64,000 bases of DNA from assembly GCF_035594125.1 (NCBI RefSeq), contig NC_087181.1:8108840-8172839 (forward strand). Direction: 5' to 3'. Made by a program: the position numbers and the translations under genes. This document shows positions 12,422 to 26,168 of this stretch, one piece after another (positions within the stretch are counted from its first letter, which is position 1; each line of letters opens with the position of its first letter). Origin of the DNA: Scylla paramamosain. Its lineage: Eukaryota; Arthropoda; Malacostraca; Decapoda; Portunidae. Below the pieces are notes generated by a model. The model was given only the letters and a program-made list of their open reading frames with translations. It had not been told where the DNA came from and searched no databases.

Positions 12422-13233
12422 AAAATAATAATAATAAATTACATAAAGAGTACTATCATATCGAATGACAGTGTCTTGAGGCACCTATGACAGCAAGTGT
12501 CTGCTACCGAGAAATATGCACTGTGTTTTATTAGTGTTGATCATTAATCCATTCTTGAGAAAACATTCTTTTGCCTTAACAAGGATGGTTTGGTCTTCTT
12601 TAATGATATTCTCTAGGTGTGCTGTAGGATCACTGGGAAGAAACTGAGTGTCATTCGCGTACTGAACTAAAGTGCAGTCACTGGTGCACTTAGCCATGTC
12701 ATTAAGATGTATAGTGAACAAAACTGGTCCAAGGATGGAGCCTTAAGGGACACCGAAATGGACATTTATTTTGATAGTTATTTCCCTTTACAGTTTGACT
12801 GACCGAGTCATATTGTATAAATAGTTCTTGAAGGAGTCTATGTTGAGGTGAGAACACTTTCCCAGGAGGATATCATGGCTGACACTGTCGAATATTTTAG
12901 ACAAATCACACAGCGTCAACATTGACTCTCTTGTGGTCAATATTATTGTAAATATTATCTGTTATAATAGTTAGCGCAGACTCAGTAGAGAGATGAGATA
13001 TAAAGCCATGCTGGCTGTTAGAAATGTATTTGTTATCCTTTAAGAATTCTAAAAGCTGTTAACATTCATTTTTTTTCCAATATTTTGGAGAGCACCGGTA
13101 AAAAAAGGAACAGGACGATAATTGTTTGCATCATTAAAATCACCTTTCTTTAGCAAAGGAACGACGCATGCGTATTTCCAAGCCTGAAGAAATACTCCGG
13201 TAACATTTGAGCCATTTTTGACGCATGTTATGT
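12422..13233 (-). pseudogene. CR1-like LINE 'D', part 1: RT core and thumb
   Basis: On the minus strand, reading from 13233 down, the frames give YITCVKNGSNVTGVF, LLKKGDFNDANNYRPV, the G-V-P-stop-GSILGPVLF box (the CAA codon is now TAA) and LNDMAKC...YANDTQF, where the RT catalytic box is usually YADDTQ (Asp replaced by Asn here). It ends with NTNKTQCIFLGSRHLLS. Several frame changes make it non-functional. It continues on the other side of jockey copy B at 14589-15740. Confidence 0.7.
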
Positions 13234-14588
13234 AAGATCTTACACATCTATCACTTCACAACCTTCTATCTGATCGCCAGTATGAGTTCCGTCAAGGCCG
13301 CTCTACTGGTGATCTTCTGACTTTCCTTACTGAGTCTTGGTCATCCTCTTTTAAAGATTTTGGTGAAACTTTTGCTGTTGCCTTGGACATATCAAAAGCT
13401 TTTGATAGAGTCTGGCACAAAGCTTTGATTTCCAAACTACCCTCCTACGGTTTCTATCCTTCTCTCTGTAACTTCATCTCAAGTTTCCTTTCTGACCGTT
13501 CTATTGCCGCTGTGGTAGACGGTCACTGTTCTTCTCCTAAATCTATTAACAGTGGTGTTCCTCAGGGTTCTGTCCTGTCACCCACTCTCTTCTTATTATT
13601 CATTAATGATCTTCTAAACCAAACTTCTTGTCCTATCCACTCCTACGCTGATGATACCACCCTGCACTTTTCCATGTCTTTTCATAGACGTCCAACCCTT
13701 CAGGAGGTAAACATATCACGCAGGGAAGCCACAGAACGCCTGACTTCTGATCTTTCTAAAATTTCTGATTGGGGCAGAGCAAACTTGGTATTGTTCAATG
13801 CCTCAAAAACTCAATTCCTCCATCTGTCAACTCGACACAACCTTCCAGACAACTATCCCCTCTTCTTCAATGACACTCAACTGTGCCCCTCTTCTACACT
13901 GAACATCCTCGGTCTGTCCTTTACTTATAATCTGAACTGGAAACTTCACATCTCATCTCTAGCTAAAACAGCTTCTATGAAGTTAGGTGTTCTGAGACGT
14001 CTCCGCCAGTTTTTCTCATCCCCTCAGCTGCTTAATCTGTACAAGGGCCTTATCCGTCCATGTATGGAGTATGCTTGACATGTCTGGGGGGGGGGGTTCC
14101 ACTCATACTACTCTTCTAGACAGGGTGGAATCAAAAGCTTTTCGTCTCATCAACTCCTCTCCTCTAACTGATTGTCTTCAGCCTCTCTCTCACCGCCGCA
14201 CTGTTGCATATCTAGCTGTCTTCTACCGCTATTTTCATGCTAACTGCTCTTCTGATCTTGCTAACTGCATGCCTCTCCTCCTTCCGCGGCCTCGCTGCAC
14301 AAGACTTTCTTCTTTCTCTCACCCCTATTCTGTCCACCTCTCTAACGCAAGAGTATTCTCAATCATTCATCCCTTTCTCTGGTAAACTCTGGAACTCCCT
14401 GCCTGCTTCTGTATTTCCACCTTCCTATGACTTGAATTCCTTCAAGAGGGAGGTTTCAAGACACTTATCCATCAATTTTTGACTACTGCTTTTGACCCTT
14501 TTATGGGACTGGCATTTCAGTGGGCATTTTTTTTATTAGATTTTTGTTGCCCTTGGCCAGTATCCTTCCTACATAAAAAAAAAAAAAA
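13234..14588 (+). mobile_element. Jockey-type LINE copy B, nested in element D, with poly(A) tail
   Basis: A 5'-truncated copy starting at CTTACACATCTATCACTTC (the KHLSLHNLL segment of the RT). It keeps ALDISKAFDRVWHKA, GVPQGSVLSPTLFLLFINDLL and the catalytic HSYADDTTLHF (codons near 13643-13654). The first frame ends at a TGA near 14078, where copy A has TCA. A nine-G run just after shifts the frame. A 3' UTR ending in about 15 A residues closes it. Flanking minus-strand D sequence joins across the insertion and restores a continuous RT alignment, which fixes both boundaries. The target duplication is short, about 4 bp (AAGA), and ambiguous against the A tail. Confidence 0.85.
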
Positions 14589-15740
14589 GATGCAATAAAA
14601 TATAAGGTATCCTTCATAAATTTGAGCAAAATTCCATCTGAGCCCACAGAACGTGTTTCATTAAGACTTTTTACTGTTAATATGAGTGTGTTGGCGTCTA
14701 CTGGCTTGGGTCTGAATTTTTTCAGCCACACTACTGCACTGTATAAAAAGAAGATTGCACTGTAGTGTCTGCTGCGTTGTCATATGTTGTCTTTCCTACA
14801 TCTGCAAAGAAATTATTAAATTCTTCTGCTTTTTCAAAGACATTATGAAGTTCATGTTTTTTTTCTCGAGCTGCTTTTCTTACTGGGAACTAATTCTTTT
14901 ATCACATTCCATATGGCCGATGAATTTTGCTTGCTCTTATTAAACTTTTTAAGATAATTTTTTTTAGCAGCACCAATAAGAGACTTTATTTCTTTTTTTT
15001 TTCACTCCCGTATTGCTTTTGCAGACAAATATTGTGTCTGTCTCTCCTCAGCTTGGTGCGGGTGTCGTCACGCTGCCTCACTGCTGCTACACGCAAACCC
15101 TCAGTGAGCCAAGGCGCTGCAGGTCTGCTTTCTGCCTTAGTTACTAAAGGAGTACACTCATCCAGACAACTCATAAAATTAGTATTAAAATATCAAGTTG
15201 TAGATCAACGTCGCCTGTGGTCAGTATTTGATCAAAATTATGGGGTTCTGGCATGAGTAGCTCACAAAGAGTCCTTGTTATATTTACCAAGGTGACGAAA
15301 AGTTTTTAGTTCATGCTCTCTCTGTCTTCTTGATATTTATTGTAATACCAATTAGGTCATGATCAGGTACTGGTCCAAGAACAACAGAGGTGGCTAAAAC
15401 ACTTTCTGGTTTATCACATCCAGCACTGTGGCTGTGGTTGACGTCATCCTAGTGGGCTCATTTATCATTTGTGTGAATCTATTTCTGATAATACCATTAA
15501 TTTTGTTTTTCTTAGGAAATAAATTATCATTAAAATCACATAAACATAAAGCCATTTCTTACATACAGACAATTGTTTCAACACATCTTGGACATATTCA
15601 AAAGGGGAAACTGGGGCCTTGGGGTGTCTTTAAACACAACCTATAATAAAAGCTGGCAACTTACGGTACTGTACACTCATCCATACGTCCTGGACACCGA
15701 GTTGCTTAGGAGTAGGTAGTTTTATCACACTTACCTTCAG
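14589..15740 (-). pseudogene. CR1-like LINE 'D', part 2: endonuclease, linker and start of RT
   Basis: Read on the minus strand from 15740 down: [23 protein letters not shown] (endonuclease), NEPTRMTSTTATVLD, DHDLIGITINIKK (the SDH-type active-site block), APWLTEGLRVAAVRQRDDTRTK and IGAAKKNYLKKFNKSK (linker), and LNETRSVGSDGI...FMKDTLYFIA (RT entry). These are in the correct order for a CR1-like ORF2 and flow directly into part 1 once copy B is removed. Frameshifts and stops are frequent, so the element is old. Confidence 0.7.
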
Positions 15741-15749
15741 TTGCTTGCT

Positions 15750-18419
<2,670 letters not shown>

Positions 18420-18647
18420 AAGGTGAAAGGTATACAGCACAGATAAATTTAGTTTGAGAGTGACTCTGTAGTCGTAGCCAGATGGTGGAAAATTCGGAAG
18501 ATTCAAGACTCCTCCTCCACGTCCACACGTCCACCGTCACACCTGTATGTTGTAAAGTTACATGTTCATCAGGAATTTCATTACGAAGCCACGTTTCGGT
18601 AACACACAACAAATCGATATTTCTTTCGTGTACAAGATGCTCAATAA
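18420..18647 (-). pseudogene. CR1-like LINE 'D', part 3: N-terminal endonuclease
   Basis: The minus strand reads LIEHLVHERNIDLLCVTETWLRNEIPDEHV and then a GRGGGV box, the hallmarks of the start of a LINE endonuclease (ETWL holds the catalytic Glu). This is the part missing from D part 2, so copy C appears to have inserted into the D endonuclease. The junction on the 15.74-kb side is masked by microsatellite. Confidence 0.55.
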
Positions 18648-19912
18648 GTGGCTGGTAAATAAGATCTATGAGAAGGAGAAAATCCCAAATGCATGGAGAT
18701 CCAGCGATATTGTCCCAATATACAAGGAGAAAGGAGACATACAGGACTGTAAAAATTACAGAGGAATTAAATTAATGTTACATACAATGAAACTGTACGA
18801 AAGGATAAATGAGAGAAGAGTAAGGGGAGAAACACAGGTGGGAGACGAACAATTTGGATTTATGCCGGGGAGTAGTACTACCGATGCAATCTTTGTGCTA
18901 AGACAACTACTGGAGAGGTATGGGGAGAAGCAGAGAGAGTTACACCTTATTTTTATTGATTTGTAAAAAAGCTTATGATAGAGTACCACGCCAGGAAGTT
19001 TGGGCTAGTATGAGGAGAAGTATGTGAGAGTGATCCAGGACATGTACGAGGGTAAGGAGCAGTGTGGGAACAACAGAGGAGTTCTTTGTGAGAGTTGGTC
19101 TGCACCAGGGATCTTCTCTGAGTCCATATCTGTTCAACTATCATGGATGATAGTGTTCAAAATATAAAGGAGGCACCGTGGACCATGTTGTTCGCGGATG
19201 ACATCGTCTTGGTGGATGAAAGTAGAGATGGCGAGGAGCATTGGAAGGGAGAGGTTTGAGAATTAGCAGGGAGAAGACGAAGTATCTGAATTTTAATGGT
19301 CGACAGGAGAGCGAAGTATGGATGCAAGATATGAAGTTAAACGGTGTCAAGGAGTTCAGATACTTGGGCTCTCATATATCAGCGGACGGCAGCCTGGATG
19401 GAGAGATCATTCATCGTATCCAATCGGGTTGGAAGAATTGGAAAAGAACAGCTGGAGTGCTCTGTGACCGAAATATTAGTGCCAGAGTAAAGAGGAAAGT
19501 ATTCAAATCGGTGATTAGACCCGTATTGTTATATGGTGCGGAGACGTGGTCAGGAAAAAAAGGACAGGAGAATAAGTTGGAGGTTGCTAAGATGAGAATG
19601 TTAAGATGGATGCTTGGGCTGACAAGGAGGGATAAAGTGAGAAACAATTCTATAAGAGGAACAGCCAAAGTAACGGAGGTGACAAAGAAAGTGCAAGAAA
19701 GGAGAATGCGATGGTTCGGTCATATCAAAAGGCGAGGAGAAGGGTATGTCGGTAGAAGGATATTGGATATGGAAGTGGAGGGAAGAAGACGACGTGGCAG
19801 ACCAAAGAAAAGGATCGCATTAGAGAGGACCTGAGGGAGAGAGGATTGAGTGGAGAGGAGGTTGGGAACAGAGCCTTGTGGAGAAGACCAGTGAGGAACA
19901 GCGACCCCATAT
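18648..19912 (+). pseudogene. RTE-like LINE, RT domain to C-terminus, frameshifted
   Basis: The first frame reads LVNKIYEKEKIPNAWRSSDIVPIYKEKGDIQDCKNYRGIKL...QFGFMPGSSTTDAIF...LIFIDL. A break follows, and KAYDRVPR appears in the next frame. The catalytic MLFADDIVLVDES lies at about 19185-19220, then KTKYLNF, FRYLGSHISADG and the C-terminal WMLGLTRRDKVRNNSIRG...RRMRWFGHIKRR...RGRPKKR block. The last frame shift leads to ALWRRPVRNSDPI-stop at about 19912. Sequence, order and Arg-rich end match RTE-type LINEs. It is 5'-truncated next to element D. Confidence 0.78.
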
Positions 19913-19944
19913 GAACATGGGAGCAGCTCCAGAAGAAGAAAAAG

Positions 19945-20168
19945 ATGATTTTTCTTCTTCTTCTTCTTCTTCTTATTATTATTATTATTATTATTCTTAT
20001 TCTTATTCTTATTATTCTTATTCTGTTCTTGTTCTTCTTTTTCTTCTTGTTCTTCTTGTTCTTGTTCTTGTTCTTCTTGTTCTTGTTCTTGTTCTTGTTC
20101 TTGTTCTTCTTCTTATTATTATTATTATAATTATTTTTCTTCTTCTTCTTCTTCTTATAATTATTATT

Positions 20169-20199
<31 letters not shown>

Positions 20200-20214
20200 T
20201 TATTTTTATTGTTA

Positions 20215-20272
<58 letters not shown>

Positions 20273-20345
20273 CATTATTATTATTGTTTTCATTCTTGTT
20301 CTTCTTCTTCTTCTTCTTGTTCTTCTTCTTCTTCTTTTTCTTCTT

Positions 20346-20412
<67 letters not shown>

Positions 20413-20520
20413 TTACTCTTATTCTTCTTATTCTTGTTCTTGTTCTTCTTGTTCTTTTTCTTCTTGTTCTTCTTATTCTTGTTCTTGTTCATGTTCTTCT
20501 TCTTATTATTATCATTATTA

Positions 20521-20561
<41 letters not shown>

Positions 20562-20750
20562 TTCTTCTTCTTCTTCTTCTTCTTCTTCTTCTTGTTCTTC
20601 TTGTTTTTATTCTTATTCTTATTATTATTCTTATTTTTCTTATTATTATTATTTTTATTCTTATTATTATTCTTATTCTTATTATTCTTATTGTTATTAT
20701 TATTATTATTATTCTTATTCTTGTTCTTGTTCTTTTTTCTTCTTCTTCTT

Positions 20751-20781
<31 letters not shown>

Positions 20782-21420
20782 TTATTATTATTATTATTAT
20801 TATTATTTTCTTCTTATTATTATTATTAATATTATTATTATTATTATTTTTTTTTTTTTATTGTCATTGTTATTCTTATTATTCTTATTCTTATTCTTGT
20901 TCTTATTATTCTTATTCTTATTATTCTTATTATTCTTCTTATTCTTATTTTTCTTTTTATTCTTTTCTTATTATTCTTATTCTTATTCATTATTATTCTT
21001 ATTATTCTTATTGTTATTCTTATTATTCTTATTGTTATTCATATTATTCTTATTCTTATTCTTATTCTTCTAATTCTTATTCTTGTTATTCTTCTTATTG
21101 TTATTATTATTCTTATTCTTATTATTCTTATTCCTATTCTTATTTTTCTTATTCTTATTATTATCCTTATTCTTGTTCTTCTTATTCTTATTCTTCTTAT
21201 TCTTATTCTTATTCTTATTGTCATTCTTATTGTTATTCTTCTTATTCTTCTTATTCTTTTTATTCTTATTCTTATTCTTATTCTTCTTATTCTTATTTTT
21301 CTTTTTCTTTTTTATTTTCCTTTTATTCTTTTTATTCTTTTATTCTTTTATTCTTTTTCTTTTCATTCTTTTCTTTTTATTCCTTTTCTTCTTTTTATTC
21401 TTCTCCTCTGATCATAGTTT
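19945..21420. repeat. 1.5-kb TTC/TTA/TTG/TTCTTA trinucleotide field
   Basis: T-rich triplets in shifting blocks start within 35 bp of the stop codon of the RTE-like element and run to about 21420. Blocks include pure (TTA)n, pure (TTC)n, (TTCTTG)n and (TTATTC)n. RTE elements end in short tandem repeats rather than poly(A), so the field plausibly began as the element's tail. Long Leu/Ile/Phe/Asn/Lys frames here are artefacts. Confidence 0.93.
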
Positions 21421-22560
21421 TCTTTCTGGTGTTATTTCTGTTTTCTTTTTTGATCAGTTCTTCTCTTCCTATTCTCTGGTCTGTCCTTCTTTCTTGATCT
21501 CTAGTCTTTACTAACTTGTCATCTACTTTTTCTCGGTCATCCTTGAAAAATTCTTGCTGCTTTCCTATTACTTCTTATTTTCTTTATTTGTTTCCCTTTT
21601 CTGATAGCTATCCACTTTTTTCTTGGCTTGTTTCTTACGCCGGGAGTGCCACGAGTAATGAGGTGTGATGGTCTTAGCTTTGACCCATGCAAGGAGAGAG
21701 TGCCTTGAGTAATGAGGTGTGTACCGCAGGTGGGGGTTGGGGGAGCCGAGTGTGCCATCCAGGGCGTCACTGATGAGCAAATCCGGTGCCTCGCTCCAGC
21801 CCAAGGGAAGACCTCAGCCGGCTCAGGTCAGTTCACTGTCCTGCTGGTCATCACTGTACAGGGAGTCGTCAGTTTATAGTAATGTCAACTTCTGCCGTGT
21901 AAGGGTTACAATGCAGGCAGTTCTTGTCCCTTTGTTTTTTTTTTTTTTTTTTTTCACTGATTTATTTCATTATTCTTTTATTTACTGTATGTCCATGTTT
22001 TTTTACAGGTACAGTAGTTATGCTTAAAAGTCTCAAATGTAAGTTATTTAGGTTTTTCAGGGGTGGCCAGTGGTAGCTTAAAAGGTTCTAGTGTGAGTTG
22101 TTTTGGGTTTTCAAGGGCGTTTTAGAATTTTGATGTTAGGTTAAGAAGGGCAGTGACAGTTTAACAGGCTCTATTGGAAGTTATTGAGGTTCTCAAGGGT
22201 GTTTTTTTTTTCTTATACTGTAGGTACTTGCTACTTGGGTTGGTTCAGCGCTACACTGAAAACTGGTTTATGACATGGCGTAGGAGCTGAACTGCATCAT
22301 AACTCAAGGACCCCGGTATTCTGAAATGTTGTCTTCTCATTAGGGTTGTTCTCACAGGCCACAGAGAGGACTGGTCAAGTTCTCAGGATTTTTTTTTTTT
22401 TACCAAAAGATGTGGAATCTGTTAAACTATTACTAGAATCATGAAAACAGACATAGAAACCCTTATAACTTGTGTTGGAATTTGTTAAATTATCACTGGC
22501 CTTGTTAAATTATCAAGAGAATCACAAGTAATCATGAAACCCACACTGGAGCCTGCTAAA
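21421..22560. other. Intergenic stretch, no gene recognised
   Basis: Pyrimidine-rich decay of the preceding repeat runs to about 21620, then mixed sequence with poly(T) runs near 21935-21954, 22203 and 22390. The segment 22030-22200 repeats a 'GGTTTTCAGGG...' / 'GTTCTCAAGGGTG' phrase two or three times. No coding evidence. Confidence 0.4.
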
Positions 22561-22572
22561 TTATCACTACAA

Positions 22573-22632
<60 letters not shown>
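22561..22632. repeat. (CA)n microsatellite
   Basis: About 30 CA units immediately precede a candidate splice acceptor. Confidence 0.95.
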
Positions 22633-22634
<2 letters not shown>

Positions 22635-22652
22635 CATCCTCTCCATGTGCAG

Positions 22653-22951
22653 ATGAGCATGGGTTGCTTGTTGAGTTGTACCAGCTGGAATACTTTGAGT
22701 CTAACTTCCTGGAGGAGGCAAGCTGGGCAGCCCTGTCTCCCTCCCATGCTGGCTACAAGGCCTTTGTCCCTCAAGATGCTGAGCTTAAGTTTCCCATTGA
22801 GGTTACCCGGGATACTGTGGGCACTCTGAAAGGTGGGACTCCTGCTTATGTGTGTTATAGTGACAGAGGGAGTGTTTGTCTGTGTTCCCTTAAGACTCAA
22901 TACAAAATAAGTGATGTGTTAGTTCCTCCTGATGGTATTGTGTGCATCTGA
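22653..22951 (+). other. Candidate coding exon (unidentified protein)
   Basis: An acceptor-like CCATGTGCAG precedes a frame DEHGLLVELYQLEYFESNFLEEASW...FPIEVTRDTVGTLKGGTPAYVCYSDRG... that stays open to TGA at 22951. Composition and codon use look coding, unlike the surrounding spacer. I do not recognise the family. The phrase LKGGTPAY recurs as LKKGTPAY in the candidate exon 0.8 kb downstream, which could mean a repeated domain or alternative exons of one gene. No promoter or start exon is identifiable in the window. Confidence 0.35.
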
Positions 22952-23006
22952 GTTAGTGTGTGTCCCCTGCATTCTCTCAGCTCAGTGTAGTTTTGCCTGT
23001 AAGAAA

Positions 23007-23052
23007 GATAATATATTTAGTATTCCTGATGATGAAGAAGAAATATAAAAGT

Positions 23053-23104
<52 letters not shown>

Positions 23105-23240
23105 TACAACCATAATATTTTCAGTTGTTTTTAATGGTGAAGAAGGAATACAAAGGTGACACACAGACACACAAGCATAATATTTTCAGTTCTTTCTAAT
23201 GCTTAAGTAGGAATACAAAGGTGACACACAGATATAGAAC
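23007..23240. repeat. Three-copy tandem repeat carrying a (CA)n tract
   Basis: The phrase ATAATATTTTCAGTT...GAAGAAGGAATACAAAGGTGACACACA appears three times, near 23010, 23113 and 23178. The first copy's CACACA end has expanded to about 22 CA units. Confidence 0.75.
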
Positions 23241-23569
23241 CTCATGATCTTCCAGCACGAGGTACCTACATCTGCCACACGATGGGACCTGCTCTCCATC
23301 TGTTCAGGTTGGTGAGTGGGTGCTTGTGATGCTGTCACCCGATGGAGACCCAGGCAGCAAAGTAAGGCAGACAGAACCACTACTTATTCCATGTCTGGTT
23401 GAGTTTTTTTCACATTGTTTGTCTTTATTTTGAGAAGTTTTGAGAAGAAAAATAGAAGTGTAAGCTTTTTTTTTTTCTCTGCATAAGTGATTGATGTGAT
23501 TCATTTTGTTGCTCATTTGCATTCTGAGAAGCTGGGAAGTTTCTGAGAAGAGAAAACTACAAATATAAG

Positions 23570-23660
23570 TTTTATTATTTATTTATTTTTATTTATTTAT
23601 TTATTTATTCATTTATTTATTTTATTTGTTTATTTATTTATTTATTTATTTTTGTGTGTA
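23570..23660. repeat. (TTTA)n tetranucleotide repeat
   Basis: Imperfect TTTA/TTAT units with occasional C or G interruptions. Confidence 0.9.
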
Positions 23661-23756
23661 AATGATAGACATGATTTATTTTTTTGGTTTAATCTGTACA
23701 TGGCCTCCCTATATCTGTATGTGTGTATGTCTCTAGTGTTTTACTTATTTTCTACA

Positions 23757-23829
23757 GTTTGGACAGTCGCAAGAATTTGAACTGAAGAAGGGAACGCCTG
23801 CATATTTAGAGATACAGTTCCAGACTAGA
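23757..23829 (+). other. Candidate short coding exon
   Basis: The acceptor-like TTTTCTACAG precedes TTTGGACAGTCGC..., translating as FGQSQEFELKKGTPAYLEIQFQTRG, with a donor-like AGAG|GTTG at the end. It shares LKxGTPAY with the frame at 22653-22951 and lies on the same strand. Splice sites are guessed by eye. Confidence 0.3.
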
Positions 23830-23842
23830 GGTTGTTATTGTT

Positions 23843-23843
<1 letters not shown>

Positions 23844-23912
<69 letters not shown>

Positions 23913-23932
23913 GTTGTTGTTGTTGTTGTTGT
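23844..23932. repeat. (TTA)n(TTG)n microsatellite
   Basis: About 22 TTA units followed by seven TTG units. Confidence 0.95.
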
Positions 23933-24069
23933 TATTTGCAGAGAGAAACATTATGTGCCTTTGAAGTCAGTTGCATCTTTCAGCTACACCAGAATTATGT
24001 GTTATTCTTTATTTTTCAAGTCAATAGCATCTTTCTCACAACTAGGAAAAAAAAAATAGCCATAGTCTT

Positions 24070-24415
24070 CATGAGCTGCGGCTCAACACACTTTGCTACA
24101 AAATGCAAATGTTATAGTAATTCTTGTATTAATATTATAAAGTAATAAACATTACTTACTTAGCACACACACACACACACACACACATGCATGAAAAAAA
24201 AAAATATTATAAAGAAATTATTTGGAATCGTTCAGTTAAAGCCCTAAGCAGTAAAAAAAAATTGAGGGATTATTTTTGGGAAAGAAAAAAAAATAGGTAA
24301 TGTCAGAGAGGAAGATTAAGATATATTAAAAAAAATAGACTAAAATATGTTATTCTTAAGAAAAAGGATGTACTTAACAATTTTTCTATTTATTTTCATT
24401 GGTGTAATAGAAAAT
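24070..24415 (+). repeat. Left arm of a 350-bp inverted repeat
   Basis: Starting at GAGCTGCGGCTCAACACAC, this arm is the reverse complement of 25562-25923, including GCAAATGTTATAGTAATTC, a CA microsatellite, TTCAGTTAAAGCCCTAAG and TATTTTCATTGGTGT. Differences are mainly in homopolymer and CA-tract length. The spacer is about 1.15 kb. Arms of this length could be terminal inverted repeats of a DNA element or a local inverted duplication. I see no transposase between them. Confidence 0.85.
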
Positions 24416-25561
24416 TCCTTAATATTTCCCACCTACTCGAATTATTCTTTATCAAAACTGTTTAATGTAATTTTTTTTTGTCTTGTTTGCACCGGTGTAA
24501 TAAACATAAATTCTGAATATTTATTACCTAGACCTTGTAATGAGTGAAAAAATACACCATGCCATCAGTAAAACCACAGGCCACCGTGACGACCTCGCAC
24601 CAGTCAAGATAAGAAGACTGGGAAGTGGGAAGGCCATGACGCAAGACCCTGCTGCTCTTTCACTGCGGTATGCAACAATTCACAACACTAAAACAATGTA
24701 CGTTCTCCTCATAAGCATTTACAGGAAAGAAAGGGCATAAAAAAGAATAGATTTTGCAATTTAGAAGAAAATATGTCTCGGAGTGGTTAGTGATTAAAAG
24801 ATGTGTCAAATAACAGTGAAAGGGTTACAGACACTCAGAAGGTGCAGTCCAGGGAGGTGGAAGGCGAGAAAGTCTGACCACTCATGCTTCTCCTAAAAAG
24901 AACATGAGGACGTAAGAAAATAAGGAAAGTTGTAAGAAGCCATCAGGTCTACAAGTGGCAGTCCCTGTATGAAACATACCTACCTATTTCCACCTACCGT
25001 CCCCATCCAATCTAACCCTTCAAACTACCGCCTTATTGCTGACAGGCCAGTTCCAGAGTCACCCTTTTATCTCTTGCTAGCTAACCAACAAAAGTACTTT
25101 AGCCATCATCAGGTTCCACAATCAACTTTGCCCACTGCTTTTCCTTTGGGAGAGTACTGAAAATTGGAACTGGTAAGGCAAAAGGATCAATTCCACAGTT
25201 TTTTCGTAAGCTATCCAACCAAAAACAATTCCTAAGTTGGTAAGCTCCCAAACAAATAAGAGGAGTGTTTCGTTTGAATAGCTTATGAAGAGACTGTGAA
25301 ACTGATATATATATATAAAATATATTCGCTCATGATTTCATCTATCCTTGATCCCACTCGCCTCTACTCCTGTACGCTCTACTATTCAGCCTAACATTAC
25401 CAATCTGCTATTTTCTTGTTTTAATCTCCTGGAATGAAGTACTATATAAAAAAACAAGACCCACCCTGCCATATTTGTTCTTGTAAGAGCCTGGAGGATT
25501 GTTTAAGCTGGTGGTGTGGTAAGTGTTCCGAATGCAAAAAGAAAGAGGAGTCGAGGAACTC
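24416..25561. other. Spacer of the inverted repeat, with a LINE tail fragment
   Basis: Mostly AT-rich unassigned sequence. Positions 24898-25010 match the 3' end of the L2/CR1-like fragment at 53232-53320 (minus strand; GTGGCAGTCCCTGTATGAAA). Positions 25008-25040 resemble the 'SNPSNYRPIA' stretch of the jockey RT, too short to call firmly. Confidence 0.5.
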
Positions 25562-25923
25562 ACACCAATGAAAATAAATAGAAAAATCGTTAAGTACATC
25601 ATTTTTCTTAAGAATAACATATTTTAGTCTATTTTTTTATATATATATTTCAATCTTTCTTTCTGACATTACGTATTTTTTTTCTTTCCAGAAAATAGTC
25701 CCTTGAATTTTTTTTTTACTCCTTAGGGCTTTAACTGAACGATTCCAAATTTCTTTATAATATTTTTTTTTCGTGTGTGTGTGTGTGTGTGAGTGTGTGA
25801 GTGTGTGTCTGTGTGTGTGTGTGTGTGTGTGTGTTAAGTAATGTTTATTGCTTTATAATATTAATACAAGAATTACTATAACATTTGCATTTTGTAGCAA
25901 AGTGTGTTGAGCCGCAGCTCGTG
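25562..25923 (-). repeat. Right arm of the 350-bp inverted repeat
   Basis: Reverse complement of 24070-24415. Its TG tract (25777-25835) is longer and contains GA and CT interruptions compared with the CA tract of the left arm. The outer ends carry the self-complementary GAGCTGCGGCTC. Confidence 0.85.
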
Positions 25924-26104
25924 CAAACTTGTGTGAGTTAAGCCATTGTCACAAAGAGAGCAATCACGCTTTGATGTGAATGATCATTTTCAAAGATATA
26001 CATAATCACACACACAAAAAAAAACAAAAAAACATAAATTAATGTTAATTATATGCATACACATACACACAATCACACACACAAAAAAATATAAATTAAT
26101 GTTA

Positions 26105-26168
<64 letters not shown>

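Noticed and set aside
19878..21497. 539-aa hydrophobic protein
   Set aside because: It is the trinucleotide field read in frame after the RTE-like element.
24347..25620. Two similar frames beginning MLFLRK as a duplicated secreted peptide gene
   Set aside because: They are the two arms of the inverted repeat read outward; AT-rich with no further coding support.
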